Assembly: GCF_040050925.1 (NCBI RefSeq)
Contig: NZ_CP157390.1
Span: forward strand, 3,100,001-3,164,000
Direction of reading: 5' to 3'
From: Leifsonia sp. NPDC080035
GTDB lineage: Bacteria; Actinomycetota; Actinomycetes; Actinomycetales; Microbacteriaceae
DNA length: 64,000 nt
A program made the translations under genes and the position numbers. The notes beneath the pieces are model-generated. The model had not been told where the DNA came from. It ran no database searches and saw nothing but the letters and a program-made list of their open reading frames with translations. Of the stretch, positions 26,214 to 34,781 are shown in pieces. The number at the start of each line of letters is the position of its first letter. The stretch's first letter is position 1.

Positions 26214-27368
26214 ATGAAGACCGCCATCATCGGCGCGGTGCTCCTCGTCCTCGGGCTGGTCGCCGTCGCGACCGGGCTTCTGCTGCTGACCGACGCGATG
26301 ACCCTCTGGGACCGCGTCTGGCCGATTCTGCTGTTCGTCGTCGGCGTGACGGTCGTGACAGAGCTCGCGGCCGAGGCCGGGGTGTTCACGCAGGTCGCCC
26401 AGCTGACCGCCCGCTGGGGCCGCGGCCGCGCGTGGCTGCTGTGGCTGCTCGTTGTCGTCCTCGCCGCCGCGAGCACCGTCTTCCTCTCGCTCGACACGAC
26501 CGCCGTGCTGCTCACCCCCGTCGTCATCGTTCTGGCGAGGCACGCCGGGCTGAACCCGCTGCCGTTCGCGCTGACGACCGTGTGGATGGCGAACGCCGGC
26601 TCCCTGCTGCTCCCCGTCTCGAACCTCACGAACCTGCTGGCCCAGCACGCGATGGGCGATCCGTCGCCCGGCGCCTTCGCGGCGCTGATGGCGGCGCCGG
26701 CGATCGTGGCGATGATCGTGCCGATGGTCGTCGTGTTCCTGGTGGCGCGCCGGTCGCTGCTCGTGCGGTACTCCACCGGCGAGGAGGAGCCGATCGGCGA
26801 TCCGGTGCTGTTCTGGGTGAGCGCAGCCGTGGTGGTCGCTCTGCTGCCGCTGCTGGTCTCCGGGCTGCCGGTGTGGATCCCGGCGTGCGCGGCCGCCGTC
26901 CTCCTGCTCGTGGTGTTCGCGGTGCGTCGACGGGATGTGCTGCGGTTCGGGCTCGTGCCGTGGCAGCTGGTGCTGCTGGCCGCCGGGCTGTTCCTGTTCA
27001 TCGAGGCGCTGCACGCGAACGGGCTGGGCGCCCTGCTCGCGCGGGTGTCGGGCACCGGGGAGGATCCGCTGGCACTGCTGCGGCTGTCGGTCACCGGGAT
27101 GGTCGGCGCGAACGCCGTCGACAACCTCCCCGCGTACCTCGCGCTGGAGCCTGCGGCGGGGAGCCCGGTGCGTCTCGCGGCGCTCCTGATCGGTGTGAAC
27201 GCCGGGCCGCTGATCACGCCGTGGGCCTCGCTCGCGACGCTCCTCTGGCACCAGCGGCTCACGTCCTTCGACGTGGAGATCCGCTGGCGCCGCTACATCC
27301 TGCTCGGCGCCGTGGTCGCGCCCGTCACCGTGGTACTCGCTACTCTCGCGCTGGCCGCGACCGTCTGA
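26214..27368 (+). CDS. ArsB/SLC13-type anion transporter
   Basis: A 384-residue polytopic membrane protein with about 11 helices. STVFLSLDTTAVLLTPVVIVLA and NAGSLLLPVSNLTNLLA in the first half, and GANAVDNLPAYLAL in the second, are the paired helix-breaking motifs of the ion transporter superfamily (ArsB, SLC13, NhaD). GAGAAGAGGAGG gives a strong ribosome site. No arsR or arsC is nearby, so an arsenite role is not supported by context; dicarboxylate, phosphate or sodium are equally possible. It is a single-gene unit ended by a strong hairpin at 27377-27408. Confidence 0.8.
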   Translation: MKTAIIGAVLLVLGLVAVATGLLLLTDAMTLWDRVWPILLFVVGVTVVTELAAEAGVFTQVAQLTARWGRGRAWLLWLLVVVLAAASTVFLSLDTTAVLLTPVVIVLARHAGLNPLPFALTTVWMANAGSLLLPVSNLTNLLAQHAMGDPSPGAFAALMAAPAIVAMIVPMVVVFLVARRSLLVRYSTGEEEPIGDPVLFWVSAAVVVALLPLLVSGLPVWIPACAAAVLLLVVFAVRRRDVLRFGLVPWQLVLLAAGLFLFIEALHANGLGALLARVSGTGEDPLALLRLSVTGMVGANAVDNLPAYLALEPAAGSPVRLAALLIGVNAGPLITPWASLATLLWHQRLTSFDVEIRWRRYILLGAVVAPVTVVLATLALAATV

Positions 27369-27376
27369 GCGCGTCG

Positions 27377-27408
27377 GAGGCCCGGCACCGACTCGGTGAC
27401 CGGGCCTC
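27377..27408 (+). terminator. Hairpin terminator after the ArsB-like gene
   Basis: GAGGCCCGG (27377-27385) pairs with CCGGGCCTC (27400-27408) and CACCG (27386-27390) with CGGTG (27394-27398), with a bulged A at 27399 and a three-base loop. The 14-bp stem has no T-run. It sits between convergent genes and may serve both strands. Confidence 0.65.
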
Positions 27409-27431
27409 GCGATCCGTTCCTCGCTCGCCTG

Positions 27432-27821
27432 TCAGTCGACGCGCGCGAAGTGCTCGACCGTGACCGAGCCCTCATCGACGCCGAATCCTGCCAGCATCCG
27501 TAGGTGCTTGACGTCGAGATACACGTCCCTCTTCTCGGCGAAGAAGGCTTCGTCGTACCAGGCAACGCCGAAACGTACCCGGCCGCCTTCGCCGCTCGAG
27601 TTCGGATCGATCCAGGCGAACTTCCAGTCGTACTTGCCCGGCTGGGTCGCAAGGCGCAGGTCGGAAGCGTCGAGAGCGCGCAGGCACTTGTCGATCGCAG
27701 CATCGGTTGCCAGTTCCAGCGTCACATCCGACTGCGCTACCTGGGTGCGACCGGCGATGCGTCCTTCGGCGTCTCCGGCGATCGCATGCAGTCGTGGCCC
27801 GCGAGCGGTAATTCCCATCAT
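27432..27821 (-). CDS. Hypothetical protein
   Basis: A 129-residue protein from tandem ATGs (27821/27818) behind AAAGGAAG. It is rich in beta strands (KYDWKFAWIDP, GGRVRFGVAWYDEAFFAE) and ends VEHFARVD. It has no signal, membrane segment or motif I can name. Codon third positions are less GC-rich than neighbouring genes, as in the adjacent MFS gene, suggesting both came in together. A perfect dyad (27842-27859) lies between its ribosome site and its likely promoter. Confidence 0.6.
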   Translation of the reverse strand: MMGITARGPRLHAIAGDAEGRIAGRTQVAQSDVTLELATDAAIDKCLRALDASDLRLATQPGKYDWKFAWIDPNSSGEGGRVRFGVAWYDEAFFAEKRDVYLDVKHLRMLAGFGVDEGSVTVEHFARVD

Positions 27822-27841
27822 CAGACTTCCTTTCTCTCGCG

Positions 27842-27894
27842 TCGGACATCTCTGTCCGAGGCGAACCAAGAGTAAGGTGACTCATGTCTGACAT
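27842..27894. promoter_or_regulatory. Two inverted repeats in the divergent hypothetical/MFS promoter region
   Basis: TCGGACA-TCTC-TGTCCGA (27842-27859) and ATGTCTGACAT (27884-27894) are perfect dyads and share the GTC(N)GAC/TGTC core. A minus-strand promoter TTGTAT-N18-TACTCT can be drawn between them. No regulator gene is adjacent, so any repressor would be encoded elsewhere. Confidence 0.45.
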
Positions 27895-27931
27895 ACAAGA
27901 GTATTAAATACAGATCCAATTTGGGGGACGC

Positions 27932-29101
27932 GTGCGCCTCAACATCCTCGCGTCGGCGAGCGGACTTTCCGCGGTCGGAGACACGCTGACGGTCGTCGCT
28001 CTGATGCTCGCTCTGCAGGGACGCCCGGGCGGCAGCTATGTCGTGTCGATGCTGGTGCTGATCGGAATCCTGCCGAGCGTCCTGCTCGGACCTGTCGTCG
28101 CGCCGATCCTCGACAGGGTGGAGACGAGCCGCCTTCTGATCGCGACTCTTTCGCTCCGCTGCGCCACTGGGATTGCGCTCGCTTTCGCCCCCGATGTGGT
28201 GTGGATCCTCGTGTTTCTGGCGGCCGGGAGCGTGGTGTCCGCGATCGACGCGCCGGCATTGCTGCTGCTTGTCCCCGAGACGCAGCGGCCAGGGGCGAAC
28301 CCGGCTGCCGGCTACGCACGTGTGGACGCGTTCCGCAGCGTCGGGGCCCTGGCCGGTCCCGCGCTTGCGGGGTTCCTCGTCGGTGTGCTCGGCGTACAGG
28401 CGGTGCTTCTCGTGGACGCCGCCAGCTTCGCAGCCCTCGGCCTGGTCGTGCTCGCGCTCGGCGTCCGGCGGCATCCGCCGGCCGACCGGACGTCGACGGG
28501 CCCGTCCTGGTTTCATCAGATTCGCGTGGGCCCCGCCGCGCTGGCCGGAAACCGGACCCTCGCCACGGCTTCGCTCGCACTTGCCGTCGCGATCGTGTTC
28601 ACGTCGATCATCACCGTTGCAGAGGTGTCGTACACAACGGTGGTTCTTGCGGCCCCGGCGTTCGTCTACGGGGTTCTGGTGAGCGTCCAGGCCATCGGCA
28701 GGCTCGTTTCCGCCGCCGTGCTCGCACCCCTGCTCCCCGCGCGGAGGCAGCCCGCTGCACTCGTCGCCGGCGGCATCCTGATGGGAGTCGCCCTGCTCGC
28801 CCTCGGTGTCTGGCCGAGTATCCCGATGGCCGTCACCGGGCTCTTCTTCGTCGGGGTGGCGAACGCGCTGCAATCGATCGCCATTCGTTCGCTCGTGGTG
28901 AGCTCCGTCGAACCGGGAGCGCGCGGGCGTGCCTTTGCTGCGGTCATCGCACTGAACAACGGGGCCACCATGGCGGGTACCGCCGCGGCCGGGCCGCTCG
29001 TCGCGGTCGCGGGCGCCGCGTTCGCCCTGATGCTCGCCGGAGCCGGAACGATTGCGGCCACCGTGCCTGCGATTCGGGCCGTTCGCGCCGCGACGGTCTG
29101 A
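27932..29101 (+). CDS. MFS transporter
   Basis: A 389-residue 12-helix major facilitator protein starting at a GTG behind GGGGGA. Helix 1 carries SGLSAVGDTLTVVALMLAL, the loop 2-3 region has the shortened VVAPILDRVETSRLL motif A, and the chain ends without a soluble extension. This is the EntS/MdtH-like drug or siderophore exporter style. The gene uses more A/T third positions than the core genes, has an AT-rich leader, and lies beside an unknown protein, so it may be acquired. Substrate unknown. Confidence 0.85.
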   Translation: MRLNILASASGLSAVGDTLTVVALMLALQGRPGGSYVVSMLVLIGILPSVLLGPVVAPILDRVETSRLLIATLSLRCATGIALAFAPDVVWILVFLAAGSVVSAIDAPALLLLVPETQRPGANPAAGYARVDAFRSVGALAGPALAGFLVGVLGVQAVLLVDAASFAALGLVVLALGVRRHPPADRTSTGPSWFHQIRVGPAALAGNRTLATASLALAVAIVFTSIITVAEVSYTTVVLAAPAFVYGVLVSVQAIGRLVSAAVLAPLLPARRQPAALVAGGILMGVALLALGVWPSIPMAVTGLFFVGVANALQSIAIRSLVVSSVEPGARGRAFAAVIALNNGATMAGTAAAGPLVAVAGAAFALMLAGAGTIAATVPAIRAVRAATV

Positions 29102-29110
29102 GCGCGCTCA
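29099..29110. terminator. Palindrome formed by two convergent stop codons
   Basis: TGAGCGCGCTCA is a perfect 12-bp palindrome whose two ends are the stop codons of the MFS gene (29099-29101) and of the YhgE-like gene (29108-29110). It is a third example of the TGAGC/GCTCA arrangement in this window. The stem is short and terminator function is uncertain. Confidence 0.35.
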
Positions 29111-31060
29111 CTCGGCCGGGAGCAGCTGGGATGCGGTGACGATCCGCCGCCTGGCGATCCCGAGCAGCGCGAGACCGAAGCCGAGCGCCGCCCAGAGCAG
29201 GAGGCCGCCGAGGCCGCGCCAGACGCCGGTCGTCCCGTCCACGGCGCCCTGCAGCGCCGTGATCGCCGGGGAGGTTGGCAGCCAGGCGAGCACACCGTCG
29301 AAGAACCCGGGGGCCGTTGAGACGATCCCGGATGCGAGCGTGACGACCACCACCAGCATCGAGAGGAACCTCCCGATCCCGCCGAGCAGGGCGACGAGCC
29401 CGTGGTTGACCGCCGCGAATGCGACGCCGACCGCGACCGCCACCCCCGCGAACCCGAACCAGCCGCCGACGTCGAGCTGCATCGCGGGCTGCATGATAGC
29501 CGCGACGAGGATGCCCTGCACGGCGCCGAGCGCGGCGGCGGGGAGGAACCCGTCCAGAGCGATGAGTCCGGCGGCGCGCGAGGTCAGCAGCGCGCGCCGC
29601 GAGATCGCCTGCAGCACGAGGAACGTCGCCAGCGCGCCGAGCCAGAGCGCGACCGATGCGAACAGCGGGATGCTGGAGGTGCCGAACGCGGTGTTCCCTG
29701 AGGCTTTCTGCGTGACCGGCTCCGACGCGACGGAGGCGAGGTTGGTGCGCTCGCCGCTGTCGTAGCTCGGCAGCTGCGCGACGGCCTTGTCGAGGCCGGA
29801 GGCGAGGGAGGCGGCGCCGGCGGCCGACTGCTGGGTGCCGGAGGCGAGCGCGGGGATGTTGTCCGCGAACGTGTGCACGCCCGCGGCGTACTGGGATGCG
29901 CCGTCCGCTGACTGCTGCACGCCGGAGGCGAGCTGGTCGGCTCCGGAGGCCGACTGGGCGGTGCCGGCGGCGAGCTGCTGCGCGCCGGAGACGGACTGGG
30001 CGATGCCTCCCGACAGTGCGGGCATGCCCGACGCCAGCGATTTCACGCCGGGGGCGAGTTTGCCGCCAACGACGTTCGCCGTGTTGAGGGCCGTGAGCTG
30101 GTCGTTGATCTTCGCGCAGAGCTCGCCCATCTCGGCGCTGGTCGGCGCCGCGCAGAGCGCCATGGCGGAGTTGATCCCGTTTGTCGCCGTCGAAAGGTTC
30201 GAGGTGAGGGTCTGCATCCCGGTGTTCAGCGCGGCCGTCTGGGCGGGCAGTTGTTCGGTGTTCTGCTGCAACTGGCCGAGCCCATCGGCCAGCGACTGGG
30301 CCCCTCCCGACAGCTGCCCGAGCCCGCTCGACAGCCCGGATGCGCCGTCGGACAGCTGTCCGAGCCCGCTCGCGAGCTGGTCGGCGCCGGATGCCAGCTG
30401 GGGCGCACCCGCCGCGAGCTGTTGCGTTCCGCCGGAGAGCTTCGCCAGCCCGTCGGACAGCTTCGTGGCTCCCGTCGCCGCCTGGCCGATCTGGTCGTGC
30501 AGCGTGTTGAAGCCGACGTAGACGTTCTGCAGATACGTGGAGGTGAGCTGCTTGTTGAGCACCGCCGTCGCGGTCGTCGTCACCGCCTGGCTGATCGCCG
30601 GGTCGACGAGCTTCGACTTCTGGCTGGTGCGCACGTCGATCGTCGCCTGGTGGGCGGCGTCCGCCGATCCGGCGGTGGAGGTCGCCGCCTTCGAGAAGTT
30701 CTCCGGGATCGTCACGACGGCCACGTAGCTGCCGTCCGCGATTCCCTTGTTCGCATCCTTCTGGTCGGTGAGCACCCAGGAGTAGTTGTCGTGCTCGCTG
30801 TCGAGCAGGCCCGCCGCCATCTGGCGGCCGAGCGGGACCGTCTGGCCGTTGAGCTTCACGGGCTGGTCGAGGTTCACCACGGCGGCCTTGACGTCGCCGA
30901 GGCGCTCCGTCGGATTCCACAGCGCCCAGACCAGCAGGCCGCCGATCACGAGGGGCACCAGGATGAGGCCCGCGATCGTCAGCCAGGTGATGCGCTTGTC
31001 CGAGCGCATCCGCTCCAGCGAGAACAGCGAGCGGGGACGGCGGAGGTTCGGGGTGGTCAT
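29108..31060 (-). CDS. YhgE/Pip-type ABC-2-like membrane protein with long heptad-like stalk
   Basis: The 650-residue protein has one N-terminal helix (residues 26-46, LTIAGLILVPLVIGGLLVWA), a folded extracytoplasmic segment to about 190, then about 250 residues of near-repeating QLASG/LSxG units (QLASGADQLASGLGQLSDG and similar) that form a long helical stalk, and five C-terminal helices. This is the YhgE/Pip layout, with membrane helices related to ABC-2 permeases. Two cysteines in CAAPTSAEMGELC may bond outside the cell. Its ATG overlaps the stop of the MMPL gene, so the two are translated together and probably form an envelope export complex. Confidence 0.85.
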   Translation of the reverse strand: MTTPNLRRPRSLFSLERMRSDKRITWLTIAGLILVPLVIGGLLVWALWNPTERLGDVKAAVVNLDQPVKLNGQTVPLGRQMAAGLLDSEHDNYSWVLTDQKDANKGIADGSYVAVVTIPENFSKAATSTAGSADAAHQATIDVRTSQKSKLVDPAISQAVTTTATAVLNKQLTSTYLQNVYVGFNTLHDQIGQAATGATKLSDGLAKLSGGTQQLAAGAPQLASGADQLASGLGQLSDGASGLSSGLGQLSGGAQSLADGLGQLQQNTEQLPAQTAALNTGMQTLTSNLSTATNGINSAMALCAAPTSAEMGELCAKINDQLTALNTANVVGGKLAPGVKSLASGMPALSGGIAQSVSGAQQLAAGTAQSASGADQLASGVQQSADGASQYAAGVHTFADNIPALASGTQQSAAGAASLASGLDKAVAQLPSYDSGERTNLASVASEPVTQKASGNTAFGTSSIPLFASVALWLGALATFLVLQAISRRALLTSRAAGLIALDGFLPAAALGAVQGILVAAIMQPAMQLDVGGWFGFAGVAVAVGVAFAAVNHGLVALLGGIGRFLSMLVVVVTLASGIVSTAPGFFDGVLAWLPTSPAITALQGAVDGTTGVWRGLGGLLLWAALGFGLALLGIARRRIVTASQLLPAE

Positions 31061-33948
31061 CGGGCGTTCGCCTTCTCGAGGTGTGCGGCGGGCAGATCGG
31101 TGTGGTCGCGGGTGGCGGCGTGCGTCGCACCGGCCGGCTCGGCGCCCAGGTGGATGTCGTTCGGCTCCACGCTCTCCGGCAGCAGATCGTCGAGCCCCGA
31201 CGGGTCGACGCAGCTCACCACGAGCGCGAACGGGCGACCGGCGTCGTGCGCGGACGCGAGGGCGCCGGAGAGTGCGGCGCGGATCCGCCGGCGCTCGACG
31301 GGATCGGTGACCGCGTCCACCGCATCCAGCGCCAGGAGCTGCGGCCGGTCGGCGAGCGCGCGGCGCACGTCGTCGACGGGCGTCTCGGCCGCGTCCAGCC
31401 GGACCACTGCGGTGCGCGAACGGACGGCGGCGCTGCGGGTCGGGAGCACGAAGCCCGCGACCTTCATCGTGCCCGCGGTCGCCTTTGTGCGTCCCGTGGC
31501 CGCCATGAGCAGCGCCAGGGCCGCGGTGCGGTCGGGGCCGTGGACGACGAGGGCCTCGCCGTCGCGGAGCCGGAACGAGACGTCGTGCAGAAGGGAGCGG
31601 CGTCGCGTGCCGACGGACAGCCCGTCGGCGGCGGCCACGAAGGCGCCGCCCGGTTCCGGCCAGTCCGCCAGCTCCAGTTCCTTCTGCAGGCCGTCGCCCT
31701 CGACGTCGAAGGACGGGAGGATGCGGTCGAGCCACCGCGGCATCCACCACGCCTTCTCGCCGAGCAGTTGGAGCACCGCGGGCACGAGCGTCATCCGCAC
31801 GATGAACGCGTCCACGAAGACGCCGACGGCGAGGCCGAGCGCGATCGGCTTGATCGAGGTGTCGCCCTCGGGCACGAAGGCGGCGAACACCGAGATCATG
31901 ATGATCGCGGCCGCGGTGACCACCTTCGCCGAGCCGACGAACCCGCTCTGGACCGCGCGGCGGGCGTCACGGCCGTGCACGTAGTCCTCACGGATGCGGC
32001 TGACCAGGAACACCTCGTAGTCCATCGCCAGGCCGAACAGCACGCCCATCAGGATGATCGGCATGAAGCTGATCACCGGTCCGGTCTTGTCCACGTGCAG
32101 CGCGTCGGCCAGCCAGCCCCACTCGAACACGGCGGTGACGGCGCCGAACGCGACCCCCACCGAGAGCAGGTAGCCGAGAGCCGCCTTGATGGGAACGGCG
32201 ATCGAGCGGAACACCATCGTCAGCAGCACGAGCGACAGGCCGACGACCAGGATGCCGAACGGCAGCAGCGCGCCGCCGAGCCGGGTGGACACGTCGATCT
32301 GGGCGGCGGTCGTCCCGGTCACCTTGAGGTCGACGCCGTACTCGTCGAGGAAGTGCTGGTGTTTCGCCCGCAGCTCGGACACCAGATCCGCGGTCTTCGG
32401 GTCGTCTGGCGCGGTCGTCGGGATGACCTGCACGATGCCGGTGTCCGCGTTCTGGTTCGGCGTGGCGAGCGGCACCGCGGCGACGCCGGGCAGGTCGGCG
32501 ATCTCGGAGCCGATCTTCTCCATCAGCCCGACCGGGTCGGTGCTGGAGATGATCGAGCCGGTCACGATGAGCGGTCCGTTGTAGCCGGGGCCGAAGTGCT
32601 CGGACACCAGGTCGTAGGCGATGCGGGCCGGGTCGGACTTCGGGTGCGTGCCCGCATCGGGAAGCGCGAGCCGCAGCTGCAGCGCGGGAAGAGCGGCGAT
32701 CCCGAGCGCGACGACCACCGCGACGATGGTGACGATGGGGAAGCGCGTGACGGCACGCACCCAGGTGCGGAACGGTCCCCTCGGGATCTCCGCGGTCGCC
32801 GCGTGGGCGAGGGAGGGCGATGAGGGGGTCGGAGTGGGTGCGGGGGAGGCGTCCTGCGCCGATCCGGACTCCTGCGCCCGGTCGCCGGCGGCGCTCGCCG
32901 CGGCCGCACGCCGGGCAGCGCGCCGGCCCGGGGTGATCCTGGCGCCCGCGAAGCCGAGGAACGCGGGCGTCAGGGTGAGCGCGACCAGCACCGCGACCGC
33001 GACGGCCACCGAGGCGGCGAGTCCCATGGTGGTGAGGAACGGGATGTTGGCCACCGCCAGGCCGGCGAGCGCGATGATGACCGTGATCCCCGCGAACAGC
33101 ACGGCGGAGCCCGCTGTCGCCACCGCCCGCGCGGCGGACTCCTCCGGATCGACGCCCGCCTTCAACTGGCTCTGATGCCGCGAGATGATGAACAGCGAGT
33201 AGTCGATGCCGACGGCGAGCCCCAGCATCAGGGCGAGCATCGGCGTCGTCTGCGAGATCGACCCGAAGAGGGTGGCGAGGAAGATGAGCGCCATCGAAAG
33301 GCCCACCCCGAGCAGGGCGGTCGCCAGCGGCATCCCGGCCGCGATGATGGAGCCGAACGTGACGATGAGCACGATCAGGGCGATGCCGACGCCGATCAGC
33401 TCGGTCGCCGACAGGCTCGGCAGGCTCTGCGAGAAGACCTGGCCGCCCACCGCGACCTGGGAGCCGGACGGGAGGGCCTTTTCCAGGTCGGCCCCGGCGT
33501 CCTTGAGGGCGGTCTTCGTCTCGGGGGTGACCGTCGTCTGCTGGCCCTTCAGCTGCACCTGCACGATCGCCGCAGAACGGTCGTCGGAGATCAGATTCTT
33601 CACCCTCGTGCTGTACGGCGAGGTCGTGCCGGAGACGCCGTCCACCTTCGCGATGGACTCGACGGCGTCCTCGACGGGGGTCTTCACGTCCGCGTCGTCG
33701 ACCGTGCCGCCCTTCGGTGCCACCACGACGATCTGCGCGCTGGTCCCGCTCACCTGCGGGAAGGTGCGGCTCAGCGTGTCGAGCGCCTCCTGGGACTCGG
33801 TGCCGGGGATGCTGAACGAGTCGTCGGTGCCCTGGTTGAAGGCGACGGCGCCTCCACCGAGGAGGACGAGCAGCATGAGCCACAGGGCGAGGACCAGCTT
33901 GCGGGCGCGGAAGGCCCAGCGGCCGATCGAATAGAGGAGCGAGGACAC
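31057..33948 (-). CDS. MMPL/RND transporter fused to a degenerate ABC-ATPase-like domain
   Basis: From a GTG at 33948 (GGAGA upstream), the 963-residue protein has an MMPL core of 12 helices with two periplasmic loops; FSIPGTESQEAL opens loop 1, and MLGLAVGIDYSLFI and GLAMDYEVFLVSRI are the paired RND proton-relay motifs. After about residue 765 comes an ABC-ATPase-like domain (VGTRRRSLLHDVSFRLRDGE) whose Walker A is HGPDRTAALALL, lacking the GK(S/T), and with no LSGGQ. It ends PQLLALDAVDAV, a Walker-B-like strand. It is likely a proton-driven lipid or drug exporter with a regulatory pseudo-ATPase. It is coupled to the YhgE-like gene and divergent from a TetR gene. Confidence 0.88.
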   Translation of the reverse strand: MSSLLYSIGRWAFRARKLVLALWLMLLVLLGGGAVAFNQGTDDSFSIPGTESQEALDTLSRTFPQVSGTSAQIVVVAPKGGTVDDADVKTPVEDAVESIAKVDGVSGTTSPYSTRVKNLISDDRSAAIVQVQLKGQQTTVTPETKTALKDAGADLEKALPSGSQVAVGGQVFSQSLPSLSATELIGVGIALIVLIVTFGSIIAAGMPLATALLGVGLSMALIFLATLFGSISQTTPMLALMLGLAVGIDYSLFIISRHQSQLKAGVDPEESAARAVATAGSAVLFAGITVIIALAGLAVANIPFLTTMGLAASVAVAVAVLVALTLTPAFLGFAGARITPGRRAARRAAAASAAGDRAQESGSAQDASPAPTPTPSSPSLAHAATAEIPRGPFRTWVRAVTRFPIVTIVAVVVALGIAALPALQLRLALPDAGTHPKSDPARIAYDLVSEHFGPGYNGPLIVTGSIISSTDPVGLMEKIGSEIADLPGVAAVPLATPNQNADTGIVQVIPTTAPDDPKTADLVSELRAKHQHFLDEYGVDLKVTGTTAAQIDVSTRLGGALLPFGILVVGLSLVLLTMVFRSIAVPIKAALGYLLSVGVAFGAVTAVFEWGWLADALHVDKTGPVISFMPIILMGVLFGLAMDYEVFLVSRIREDYVHGRDARRAVQSGFVGSAKVVTAAAIIMISVFAAFVPEGDTSIKPIALGLAVGVFVDAFIVRMTLVPAVLQLLGEKAWWMPRWLDRILPSFDVEGDGLQKELELADWPEPGGAFVAAADGLSVGTRRRSLLHDVSFRLRDGEALVVHGPDRTAALALLMAATGRTKATAGTMKVAGFVLPTRSAAVRSRTAVVRLDAAETPVDDVRRALADRPQLLALDAVDAVTDPVERRRIRAALSGALASAHDAGRPFALVVSCVDPSGLDDLLPESVEPNDIHLGAEPAGATHAATRDHTDLPAAHLEKANAR

Positions 33949-33982
33949 GCGTTCTCCAGTGGATAGGTGACCAGGGAATTTC

Positions 33983-34032
33983 GATACACCGTTGTATCCG
34001 ATGCTCGACTGTATCCGATACACTTATGTATC
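33983..34032. promoter_or_regulatory. Two TetR-type operator copies
   Basis: GATACA-CCGT-TGTATC (33983-33998) and GATACA-CTTA-TGTATC (34017-34032) are perfect 6-bp dyads with identical arms and 4-bp spacers, 34 bp centre to centre. They lie between the divergent MMPL and TetR starts. Paired dyads of this size are standard TetR-family operators, and the gene next to them is a TetR regulator. Confidence 0.85.
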
Positions 34033-34059
34033 CGGAACTCGACTCAGGAAGGTTTCAGC

Positions 34060-34734
34060 TTGGACAGCACAGCTCTCAGAGATGCGGCGGGCCAGGACGC
34101 TCCCGTCGAGTCCGCACGTCGTCAGAAGACCCGTGCGCGGCTGCTCGACGCGGCGTTCGACGTGTTCGCTGAACACGGTGTGCGTGCCGCCAGCGTGGAG
34201 ATGATCACGGAGGCGGCCGGCTTCACCCGCGGCGCGTTCTACTCCAACTTCTCCAGCAAGGAGGAGCTGTTCTTCGCGCTCATGGAGCGCGAGAAGGCGA
34301 TGCGCATCGAGCAGCTGAACACCGGCGTCGAGCAGTTCCTGCGACCGCTGGTGGGAACCGGAGGCGGCGAACTCGGCGACGCCGAGGTGCTGCAGACCAT
34401 CACGCGCATCCTTGAGCTGCAGTCCGACGACCGGCGCTGGTGGCTCGTCCAGTCGGAGTTCCTGCTGCTGGCGCTCCGCGACCCCTCGATCTCCGCCGAG
34501 TTCCTGCACTACCAGGACGGCTTCTTCGACGACCTGACCGAGATCGTGGTCGCGGCGCTCGCCAGCGCCCGGCGCCGGTTCACCATCGAGCCGTCGGAGG
34601 CGGTGCGGGTGATCGCGGAGCTGTGCGCGAACGGTGAGGCCAGGGCGCTGCTCTCCGGGGACGAGCGGCCGTTCGCGGAGCGGCTCTCAGAGTCCGTGCC
34701 AGCGATCCTGCTCGCACTCACGGAGCGCATCTGA
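34060..34734 (+). CDS. TetR family transcriptional regulator
   Basis: The start is taken as a TTG at 34060 with AGGAAGG seven bases upstream; longer open frame upstream would run through the operators. The 224-residue protein has the TetR helix-turn-helix (VEMITEAAGFTRGAFYSNFSSKEELFFAL) at about residues 40-70 and a helical ligand domain with FLLLALRDPSISAEF. It most likely represses itself and the MMPL/YhgE operon through the twin dyads. The inducer is probably a lipophilic compound handled by the pump (inference). Confidence 0.88.
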   Translation: MDSTALRDAAGQDAPVESARRQKTRARLLDAAFDVFAEHGVRAASVEMITEAAGFTRGAFYSNFSSKEELFFALMEREKAMRIEQLNTGVEQFLRPLVGTGGGELGDAEVLQTITRILELQSDDRRWWLVQSEFLLLALRDPSISAEFLHYQDGFFDDLTEIVVAALASARRRFTIEPSEAVRVIAELCANGEARALLSGDERPFAERLSESVPAILLALTERI

Positions 34735-34781
34735 AGCGGAATGTGATCGAACGCCAAGCCCACGCGGGTACGCTCGTGCGG

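Noticed and set aside
26214..27368. Arsenite resistance operon
   Set aside because: The transporter family includes ArsB, but no arsR, arsC or acr3 gene is adjacent, so naming it arsB is not justified.
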